64,000 nucleotides of DNA, from NCBI GenBank assembly GCA_963756525.1, contig CAVWNR010000004.1:62001-126000 (forward strand), written 5' to 3'. Source of the stretch: CAVWNR01 sp963756525. Its GTDB lineage: Bacteria; Actinomycetota; Actinomycetes; Mycobacteriales; Jatrophihabitantaceae. Below, in pieces: positions 32,523 to 40,443 of this stretch. The notes below the pieces were generated by a model. The model saw nothing but the letters and a program-made list of their open reading frames with translations, did not search any database and was not told where the DNA came from. Within the stretch, counting starts at the first letter, position 1. Every line of letters begins with the position of its first letter. The translations under genes and the position numbers were made by a program.

Positions 32523-35500
32523 ATGCGACAGCACGTGTGGGTTGGCCGCGACGGGAGTCGAGGTCGGCGGCTGGTCGGGCTGCTGGTCGTCGCTGCACTC
32601 GTGGTGAGCGCGGTGGTCGCGACAGGGACGGGCGCTGCCGCCTCGCCGGCTGCGGCACCCAAGGGGGGCGGTTCACCGATCAGCGTGCTCGCCCCGCGGG
32701 CGGGGGCGGTGATCGTGGCCCCGACTGCGGCGGCCGCGCACACGATGCAGCTGGGCGCCACGCTGTCGATCGCCCGCCGGGTGGGCAGCTTGTCGGTTCA
32801 ACTGAACGGGCACCCGGTCGCCCTGCCGGCGACCCGAGTGGGACGGCTGGGGGTGCCGCTGGACGCGGCTGATGGCCTGGTGGTTGGGCAGAACCTGCTG
32901 TGGGTGAGCGCCGGCACTGCGACCGGGCCGCCGCGCTGGGTGGTCCCGGTGCGGTTCGTGGTCGGCTACCGCGACACCCGAGCGCTCGGCGTTGGGCTGC
33001 GGCTGGGCGCCGGCACGCTGCCGGCGGCGACGGCGACGCTGCGGCTGCCGCGCACGGGCGTCGACACCCTGAGCGTGACACTCAACGGGGCGCCGGTGCG
33101 GGTGCCGGCCGGGGCGCGGGTGCTCGACCTGGCACAGCTGGGCGCGGTGCGCTGGGGGGCGAACACTCTGCGGGTCCGGCTGATCATGACCGACGGCCGG
33201 ATCGATGACTGGTCGCGCACCTTCCGGCTCGATCCGCGCCGCGACGTCGCGGTGGCAAGGCTTACCGGCTCGGCGGTGGTGGGCGGCAGCGTGGTGCTGG
33301 ACGCGGCCCGGTCGCTGATCGTGCCCGGCGCGCGCCAGGCCCGCGGTGCCCGGTGGGTACTGCTGCGCCGGCCGCTCTTGAGCCGCGCCCGGCTGGGCGG
33401 CACCCAGGGCGCCCGGGTCAGTCTGCGGCTCGACGTGCCGGGCGACTACCAGGTCGGCTTGGCGGTGGGCAGCGGCGCGCAGGCAGGCTATGACCTGCTC
33501 ACCGTGTCGGTCACTTACCCCGAGCCGCTGGTACCGCTGAACACGATCAAGTATGAGGGCGACGTCCCCGGGGTGCAGGTCGGCGACAACTTCTACCCGG
33601 ATCCGGCGCCGGACGGCACTTTCTCATCGATACAGGTGGTGGTGCTGGAGCGCGATGACCTCGGCTTGCTCTACAACGGGGGCCCCAGCAATGACTACAC
33701 CGACCTCGGGAATTTCCTGGCGGGCCTGCCCGCCACCGACCTGGCGATCGTCACGCATCCGGCCGGTACGCCGCCGTTGGCCTCGAACAGCCTGTCCCTG
33801 CTCAACAGTGCACTCGGCAACATCGGCGGGACACTCGCGGCCAAGTGGACCTACCCGTCCGGCAACTGCTGGTCCGGGCAGACCGGATTCGGGCCCAACC
33901 CGGGGAACGGCGTTAACACCAACACGGGGTGCATCAACCCGCAGAACGCCTGCTGCTACGCCCAATGGTTGCAATGGCAGCAGGGTGCTTTCAACGCCGG
34001 CTCGTTTACCGTCATCGGCGTTCACGGCTTGGCGGCGGGGCAGGCGTGGCGGGAGACCGCCGCGCAGACCGGCGTCCCGGACGGGCGGATTGACGGCTAT
34101 CTCACCAAGGGAGTCGCTACCGCGACCGGCGACGCCGACTACTACACGGTGATCAACGGCGGATCCGAGCAGTACGCGTCGATCGACACCTGCTCCAACA
34201 GCGACGGCAATAGTTGCACGGTGCGCTTCGGCTCGACCGTCGCGGGATCTTACTCGGCGGGCAGCACCACGATCACCGATGTGAGCCCTCGCGTGACCAC
34301 CGACGTGCCATCAACGATCGAGGGCCCCGGCATCCCACCCGGAACGTTCATCGTCTCGGGTGCGCCCTCGTCAACCTTGACGATCAGCAGACCTACGACC
34401 GCTGCCGCGACCGGGGCGGTGCTCACCGTCACCTCGTACTTACCGCCCCCGGCCCCGAACGGCCTGCACGTCGTGATCCTCGACCGCACCACGTTGCGGC
34501 TGATCCTCAACCAGACCGTGACCAACACCACCGACCTGCTCTCCGCGTTGCGGACAACCGGGCCCTACGCCACGGTCGGGCATTTCCTTCCCTCCCCCGG
34601 GATGGACGACCAGCGGCTGGTGATCATCCAGAGTGTCGGCGACAGCTACTTCAGCTCGAAGGCGACCACGCCGCTGCTGCAATACCTTGACGAGCTGGGC
34701 GGCACCCCCGACCTGCTGCTCGACACCATGACCGGCCATCACAAGTACGCCCTGGTGGGCGCGGCCACCGATCTGCCGTGGCGCAACCCCTCAGCGCTGG
34801 AGTCCTCCGCCGCGATCCCGGTGATACCGGGTTCGAATCGCTTCCAGACGGGGAAGGTTTCGGGCGCTCTGCAGCGGGACCGGGACGGGCTGTACGCGCC
34901 GCTGGCCGGCGACCCGATCGGGGCAACCAACACCGACCTGTACCGGATCCTCTACCAACCGGCCCAGCCCTGGCCGTACGCCGAGGACACCCAAGAGCTG
35001 GCCTACATCGCCGACAATATCGACCTGGGCGCCTACCCCGACGTGCGCTCGGCGTACTCAGATGCAAATCTGACCGCCAGCTGGTCGTTCGAATACTCGC
35101 TGCTGACCAACCTCAGCTGCGACGACCCCGGCGAGTGCGGGCCCAACTTCGCGGCGGTCAAAAAAGAGCTCCTCAAGGAGTTCACCTGGGTGCCGAAGGT
35201 CTACCAGCTCGGCGCCAACCTGCTCGCGCCCTACCAGCAGGTCGGTGCGGCCCCCTACTTCGACGTCGCGCAGGTCACCAACCAAATCAAAACCAGCGTG
35301 CCGGTGCCCTCCTCCACCAACGTCAAGATGAAGTGGCTGAACATCATGGCAGACGTGATGTCCGTCGCGTCCGGTCTCGCCACCGCGGCTGGCCAAGACG
35401 AGCTGTCCACGGTGTTCGGGCTCATCAGCAGCGCCGGCACGCTGGCCACGGAGTTCATGCAACAGCCCGGCAGCAACGGCGGCCCCGCGGACGCGGTGAC

Positions 35501-36206
35501 CAGCACCGCGGAGAACCTGGCCGCCCAGATGGCCCAACAGCAGGCCGCCTACGCCCAATGGGTCGATCAGATGGACGGAATCCTGCTCGACGACTACGGC
35601 AAGCTCTCAGCGGTCGGGACCGCGATCGGGAACAACCCCGCATGGACGTGGCGCCCCACGACCACCGGGCAGGCGATCACCGCGCTGCAAGCCAACGCCA
35701 CCGCCTCGGCCTACTCGGCCCTGGAGCCTGTGGCGTGGCCGGGCTACAACCTCACCCCTGACTTCATCGCCCAGATGTGGTCAAACGACGTCAGCGGCCT
35801 GGCTTGTGCTCCCCCCAACAACAATCATTCGTTCATTAGCGCCCTGCCGCAGAATCAGTTCCACGCCATCACCAGCATCGCCGGCGATGGCGGGGCGGTC
35901 GATCAGGTGTGGACCTTTGCCACCCTGAACGGCCACTGGAACCAATCCGACGCCTCAGGGACCCGCGGTGCGACGTTGCCGTCCACGCCGCTGACCGACT
36001 ACATCTACGGACCGTACGCCACCGGGCACTCGCAGAACGGCACCTGGTATTACGGTGCCTACCAATACGCGCCGGTGTGGTGGCGCGACACCTACAACCC
36101 GCCCGGCTTCGTGAATTGTCAGTCGTTCTACGATATCTACGGTACCCAATTGGGGATTTCCTGGGCGGCCCAGCCGGCACAGCAGGTCGCCCCGCCGCCG
36201 CCGTGA
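32523..36206 (+). CDS. Very large exported protein with two ILEI-like modules (1227 aa)
   Basis: The N-terminus RRLVGLLVVAALVVSAVVATG is a signal peptide with cleavage near residue 40. Residues 45-340 look like beta-sandwich repeats. Two segments then resemble the ILEI/FAM3 fold: IQVVVLERDDLGLLYNGG with a FLAGLPATDLAIVTHPAG end, and LHVVILDRTTLRLILNQT with SVGDSYFS at its end. A cysteine-rich loop lies in the first module. The C-terminal third (about 880-1080) is helical and Gln/Ala-rich, and the last 150 residues are aromatic-rich. There is no membrane anchor. I do not recognise the whole protein. The ATG at 32523 has only a weak ribosome-binding site. Likely extracellular, with binding or adhesion roles. 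Confidence 0.75.
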   Translation: MRQHVWVGRDGSRGRRLVGLLVVAALVVSAVVATGTGAAASPAAAPKGGGSPISVLAPRAGAVIVAPTAAAAHTMQLGATLSIARRVGSLSVQLNGHPVALPATRVGRLGVPLDAADGLVVGQNLLWVSAGTATGPPRWVVPVRFVVGYRDTRALGVGLRLGAGTLPAATATLRLPRTGVDTLSVTLNGAPVRVPAGARVLDLAQLGAVRWGANTLRVRLIMTDGRIDDWSRTFRLDPRRDVAVARLTGSAVVGGSVVLDAARSLIVPGARQARGARWVLLRRPLLSRARLGGTQGARVSLRLDVPGDYQVGLAVGSGAQAGYDLLTVSVTYPEPLVPLNTIKYEGDVPGVQVGDNFYPDPAPDGTFSSIQVVVLERDDLGLLYNGGPSNDYTDLGNFLAGLPATDLAIVTHPAGTPPLASNSLSLLNSALGNIGGTLAAKWTYPSGNCWSGQTGFGPNPGNGVNTNTGCINPQNACCYAQWLQWQQGAFNAGSFTVIGVHGLAAGQAWRETAAQTGVPDGRIDGYLTKGVATATGDADYYTVINGGSEQYASIDTCSNSDGNSCTVRFGSTVAGSYSAGSTTITDVSPRVTTDVPSTIEGPGIPPGTFIVSGAPSSTLTISRPTTAAATGAVLTVTSYLPPPAPNGLHVVILDRTTLRLILNQTVTNTTDLLSALRTTGPYATVGHFLPSPGMDDQRLVIIQSVGDSYFSSKATTPLLQYLDELGGTPDLLLDTMTGHHKYALVGAATDLPWRNPSALESSAAIPVIPGSNRFQTGKVSGALQRDRDGLYAPLAGDPIGATNTDLYRILYQPAQPWPYAEDTQELAYIADNIDLGAYPDVRSAYSDANLTASWSFEYSLLTNLSCDDPGECGPNFAAVKKELLKEFTWVPKVYQLGANLLAPYQQVGAAPYFDVAQVTNQIKTSVPVPSSTNVKMKWLNIMADVMSVASGLATAAGQDELSTVFGLISSAGTLATEFMQQPGSNGGPADAVTSTAENLAAQMAQQQAAYAQWVDQMDGILLDDYGKLSAVGTAIGNNPAWTWRPTTTGQAITALQANATASAYSALEPVAWPGYNLTPDFIAQMWSNDVSGLACAPPNNNHSFISALPQNQFHAITSIAGDGGAVDQVWTFATLNGHWNQSDASGTRGATLPSTPLTDYIYGPYATGHSQNGTWYYGAYQYAPVWWRDTYNPPGFVNCQSFYDIYGTQLGISWAAQPAQQVAPPPP

Positions 36207-36332
36207 GTCGGCGCGGGCTGGGCAGCGGTAGTTGATCTGTCGTAGCACTGCAGCCATTTGGATAGGACGGTCGGCCATTTTGGCTGATTCAACTCTCGGC
36301 GGCGGTAGCCCGGCGCCGGATTGGAGGGCACC

Positions 36333-37781
36333 ATGCTCGGAGACGTTCGTCGGCCAAGCGCCCGGCGGTCGCGATGGCTCGCGCGAGTGTGCGTCGGTCT
36401 GGCCGCCGCCTGCCTGGTCGCCAGCATGGCGCCCGCTGCTGCCGGGGCCGCCCCGGTAGCGGCTGCGGCTCCGGCGGCGCCCACCGCGACGCCCTACTCG
36501 ACCGCGCTGAATTACACGATCCGGTTCTATCCGCGGTTTATCACCTATGTGCAGCAAAGCCTGAGCCCACCGAACTATCTGCAGGGCCCGGACGGCATGG
36601 GGCCGCTGTACGGCGCGGTGGTGGCGATCAACGACGACACGATCTACGGCAGCTTCTTCCTTAACCTGCTCGACGGCCCGCAGATCTTCACCATCCCGCG
36701 CACCAACGTGACCTACTCGCTGCTGGTGCTCGACCCGTTCGGCACGGTGGTCCCGACCACCATCGCGAATCAGACACCGGGAACCTACGCGCTGGTCCCG
36801 CCCGGCTGGCAGGGAACCCTGCCCCGGCAGGTCACCCAGGTAGTGGAGGTCCCGCTCCCGTTCACCATCTGGAACATCCGCGCCGACAAGTACACCGGGA
36901 CCCAGAATATGATCCGGCAGGCGACGGCCTTCCGTGACTCGCTGCGGCTGGCGTCGGTGCCGGCCTATGAGAACGACCCGTTGACCGGCAAGACGCACGT
37001 CTTCCCAGTGATCCACTACTACCCGCGGTCCAAGGCCATCGCCGACCAGGCGGTCCTGTCCTACACCACAGCGTTCTTCCGTATCACCCAGGCCGCGCTC
37101 GCCTCGCCGACCACGGTGCTGACCGCCTCGGACCGCCAGCTCTCCCAGGCGTTCAACCGCGACCTCGCCGCGGCCAACGCCGCAGCCCGGCACGGCAACC
37201 CGCGACCGTTGAACCTGATGATCCAAGCCGCCCGCGCCGCGCACGCGCAGATCATTGCCCGGTGGATGACCCACACCGATGCCAACCGCTGGATCCACTT
37301 CGACAACGCCGGGCAGTGGGGCACCGCCTATCTGGACCGGGCCGCGTTCAACGAGTTCATCCAGTACGGCAACAACGCGGAGGCCGCCGGCTACTACGAC
37401 GCGTTCACCGACGCCCGCGGTGTGCCGCTCAACGGCGCCACGCACACCTACCGGCTCACCTTCACCAAGGCGGAGATCCCGCAGGCGAAGCGGTTCTGGT
37501 CGCTCACCGCCTACATCCCACCCGGCATCACGCTGGTTCCCAACCCGGCCCGCAAATACGTGGTGGCCAGCTACACGCCGCACCTACGCACCAGTCGCGA
37601 CGGGTCGATCACGATCTACATCCAGCCCACCCCGCCGGCCAACCCTGCCCTGCGCGCCAACTGGCTCCCCATACCGCGGGGATCCTTCTCCCTGCTGCTA
37701 CGCGTTTACGGCCCGACCGGCAACACCGCCCCCGGCACCACCTACATCCCACCCAAGATCACGGCCTACCCCGGGTCGTGA
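36333..37781 (+). CDS. Exported DUF1254/DUF1214 protein
   Basis: A 482-residue protein with a signal peptide (RVCVGLAAACLVASMAPAAAG). The DUF1254 part has VVAINDDTIYGSFFLNLLDG and TYSLLVLDPFG. The DUF1214 part has AKRFWSLTAYIPPG, ARKYVVASYTPHL, and NWLPIPRGSFSLLLRVYGP, the classic end of the family. The ATG at 36333 follows GGAGGG by 5 bases; a TTG upstream is unlikely to be used. The family is widespread, often exported, with no agreed reaction. It follows the large exported protein by 126 bases, so the two may be co-transcribed. Confidence 0.83.
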   Translation: MLGDVRRPSARRSRWLARVCVGLAAACLVASMAPAAAGAAPVAAAAPAAPTATPYSTALNYTIRFYPRFITYVQQSLSPPNYLQGPDGMGPLYGAVVAINDDTIYGSFFLNLLDGPQIFTIPRTNVTYSLLVLDPFGTVVPTTIANQTPGTYALVPPGWQGTLPRQVTQVVEVPLPFTIWNIRADKYTGTQNMIRQATAFRDSLRLASVPAYENDPLTGKTHVFPVIHYYPRSKAIADQAVLSYTTAFFRITQAALASPTTVLTASDRQLSQAFNRDLAAANAAARHGNPRPLNLMIQAARAAHAQIIARWMTHTDANRWIHFDNAGQWGTAYLDRAAFNEFIQYGNNAEAAGYYDAFTDARGVPLNGATHTYRLTFTKAEIPQAKRFWSLTAYIPPGITLVPNPARKYVVASYTPHLRTSRDGSITIYIQPTPPANPALRANWLPIPRGSFSLLLRVYGPTGNTAPGTTYIPPKITAYPGS

Positions 37782-37989
37782 TCCGACCCCCTGCTGGGCA
37801 ATTACTTGAGCGCCGACATGGGGCAGTCGGATCCGGTCGCGTTCGAGGATGGACCGTCGTACGTCGCCGGGCGTCGACGACGCTCGTCACGATGCTCGCT
37901 CATCGCGGCTATATGCGAGCACGATCTTCGGCCGGTCACAGCCCGCCGACCAGAACGCGCCGTGGCGTGGCTCAGCCGCACGTGCCGGC

Positions 37990-38393
37990 CTAGTGCTGGG
38001 TCCAGAACTCCGATTGCTGTTTGCGGTAGGCGTCGGTGAAGCGGTACTCGCGGGCCAGCGGCAGCTCCGGGCCGGGGGAGATCTCATACCCGCTCCAAGC
38101 GTTGTTCACCAACAGATCCAGCCAGCCCGCTCGGCGAGGATGCGGTCGAACACCGCCAGGGTCCGCGCGTCGCCGGCGTCGCAGCGCACCGCGATCCCCG
38201 CCCGCCGCGGGCGGTGGCCGCCTCGGTGGTCTCCTCGATGGTGCCCCCCGGGCCCAGCGTGGTCGGCGCCGCGCACGCTGCGCCCGGCCACGTACACCAT
38301 CGCGCACCCGCTCACCCAGCGCCAGCGCGATCCCCTTCCCCCGCCCCGGCTGGGGCCAGTGACCAGCGCCACCATCCCGTCCAGCTCCGGCAT
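37990..38393 (-). pseudogene. Short-chain dehydrogenase (SDR) gene, frameshifted and truncated
   Basis: Joined across at least two frameshifts, the minus strand reads MPELDGMVALVTGPSRG (start of a Rossmann SDR), then GIALALGERV, GIAVRCDAGDARTLAVFDRI, and GWLDLLVNNAWSGYE, ending at EFWTQH and a stop. The NAD-binding and NNA motifs are intact, but the active-site Tyr-x-x-x-Lys half is missing. About 130 of roughly 280 residues remain. Broken frame plus truncation mark it as a decaying gene at the edge of the secreted-protein island. Bases 37782-37989 before it show no gene. Confidence 0.75.
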
Positions 38394-38556
38394 CCAAGTC
38401 ACGCTACGCGGGCCAGCTGCCCGGGAGATGAACGTGAACGGATCCGTGCAAACCTTGCGGGGGGCAGGTCGGAGGACATCGCTATTGATACGCGCCAGAT
38501 GATCTATCGCTCAGCGGCGGAAAATAGCAACGGTGCCTTTGGGTGCCGCCCTGCCG

Positions 38557-40443
38557 TCAGCTCGGCGCCAGCTTCAGGGATGGATCGGCCAGCGCCTGCT
38601 CGCATGCAAGCAGAAGGACGCCCACGCTCCATGCGTGTGAGAGCGTCAGCAGCATGCCCTTGGCCTGAAAGCACGCCGTCTGGTAGTAGCGCTCGCTGGC
38701 CATGCCTCGGTAGGCGTTGAAATCGCCGTCGAAGCGGGCGATGAATTGCCGGAAGCAGGCCAATGTCTCGCGGGCGCGCTCGATGTAGTAGCCGTCGCCG
38801 AGCGCGGCGGACAGTTCGGCCAGTTCGGCGGTGCAGACCAAGCCGTAGGCATGCAGGTGCTGATTCGACGGTGAGGCGGTGTCCGCACCGCGGGTGGCGA
38901 AGCGGTAGGTCGCCAGAAGCGTCCCGATGGGAAACGCGACGTTGTAGGAGTAGCGGAAGGTGAGCGTCCAGTCCGCGGCGCGCCGGGCCAGATCCAGCCA
39001 CCGGATGTCACCGGTGCGTCGGTACAGCGCCAGGTAGGCCATCACGGCGACGTAGCCGTCCTCGGAGGACGGAGCGAGATCCACATCTTCAGGAGCCCCG
39101 TGAAGGAACTCGCCGTCGATGAACCTCGCGTAGTAGTGACCAGCTCGCAGTGCGGCATCCAGATACCGCTCGGGGGCTGGCGCCTCGGCGAGCGCGTTCA
39201 CCCAGGCGAGGCCGGCACAGCCTTCCCAGGACAGCACCTCGCCGGTGATGGCGTGATGCGCCGAGCCGACGTTGCCGTCGGGGCGCTGGCGTGCCACCAC
39301 CGCGTCGAGGTTGGCACGCACCGCGTCCTGCCACAGTGGGCAGTCGACGAGTTGCCCGGCGCGGATAAGGAACAGCGTCGCCTCGCCCAGGGTGCGCGAG
39401 TGCAGGCTGTGCTGCACGGGTGACCAGCTGTGCGCCCAGCCGCGGCTTCGCCGCCATATCGCCCAGAAGGTTCCTGACGGGGAGAGGTGCGAGCTGATGA
39501 AGTCCAAGACGCTGCGCGCGGTGGCGACCTGCGTCGCGTCGCCGACTCGCATCGCGTGGCGGAGCAGCGCGTACGCCCAGGGAGTGCCGCTGACCCAGCC
39601 GACGTGCATGGCCTGCCGGTCGACCGGCAGCCCGTCTTGACCGGTCACCTCGCGGTCGAAGGCGACGGTCTCAAGCAGCACACCGGGATCGGCGTAGTGC
39701 CACCGGGTCAGGCCGTCGGCCGCCAGGTCGGCCGCCCGTTCGATATCGACCCAAGGGTTGAGCGGGGTGCTCTGTCGGGCCCGGGTGTGCTCTTCGCGCA
39801 GCACGGCGGCGTAGCCGTGCCGATCCGCCGTCAGTTCGTAGACGGCGAACTCCAGGCGGGCGGACTCGCCCGGCTGCCAGACGTGGAGCGCTGCCTCAGC
39901 GGCGGCGGGCAGCGCTGAACCGTGGTAGCTGATCGGCTCCTCGCGAAACGGAAACCGCAGGTGTACGGCGGCCACGCCTCGCGAGCCGTCGTATCCGAAG
40001 CCGAGCCCGGTGATGCCCAGCTGGCTCGTCTCGCGGGCGACGAGCGCGATGCCCGCACGAGGTGTCCACGCGAACACCGCCGGTGTGGCCGCCCGGTCGG
40101 CGCGGAACTCCCAGTGGTCGCTGATCATCCGTTCGGGGTCGTTGGCGTCGGCGGCAAAGCGTGGGAAGATTCGCCGGCTGTTCGCCGGCCGGTTCTCGCC
40201 GTAGAACGCGCCGGGCACCAGCCACCAGGGTGGCCCGTTCGCCGCCTGCAGTTCGGCACGGACCAGTACCGCGGCGGCCCGCGCATCCGAGCCCCGGTAG
40301 TCAATGTCGACATGGACGTCGCGGCGCCCGCTCGGCATCGCCTCCCCGACCAGAATTCGTAGCGTGAAGCCGTTGAGGGCGTCCGCCTGCACGCCGCTTC
40401 CCGTCCAGTACAGCCGGAGCGTCGGCGTGGCGATGATCGTCAC
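38557..40443 (-). CDS. Large cytosolic protein, probable alpha/alpha-barrel carbohydrate-active enzyme
   Basis: A 628-residue protein without signal peptide. The N-terminal 230 residues look like a beta-sandwich (TLRLYWTGSGVQ, SARLEFAVYELTADRHGYA). The rest is helical with repeated aromatic segments such as HVGWVSGTPWAYALLRHAM, WAHSWSPVQHSLHSRTLGEA, SWEGCAGLAWVNALAEAP and SSEDGYVAVMAYLALYRRTG, typical of (alpha/alpha)6-barrel hydrolases, lyases and epimerases. I cannot assign a family. The GTG at 40441-40443 overlaps the stop of the GH38 gene (GTGA), so the two proteins probably act on the same glycan. Confidence 0.65.
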   Translation of the reverse strand: MTIIATPTLRLYWTGSGVQADALNGFTLRILVGEAMPSGRRDVHVDIDYRGSDARAAAVLVRAELQAANGPPWWLVPGAFYGENRPANSRRIFPRFAADANDPERMISDHWEFRADRAATPAVFAWTPRAGIALVARETSQLGITGLGFGYDGSRGVAAVHLRFPFREEPISYHGSALPAAAEAALHVWQPGESARLEFAVYELTADRHGYAAVLREEHTRARQSTPLNPWVDIERAADLAADGLTRWHYADPGVLLETVAFDREVTGQDGLPVDRQAMHVGWVSGTPWAYALLRHAMRVGDATQVATARSVLDFISSHLSPSGTFWAIWRRSRGWAHSWSPVQHSLHSRTLGEATLFLIRAGQLVDCPLWQDAVRANLDAVVARQRPDGNVGSAHHAITGEVLSWEGCAGLAWVNALAEAPAPERYLDAALRAGHYYARFIDGEFLHGAPEDVDLAPSSEDGYVAVMAYLALYRRTGDIRWLDLARRAADWTLTFRYSYNVAFPIGTLLATYRFATRGADTASPSNQHLHAYGLVCTAELAELSAALGDGYYIERARETLACFRQFIARFDGDFNAYRGMASERYYQTACFQAKGMLLTLSHAWSVGVLLLACEQALADPSLKLAPS

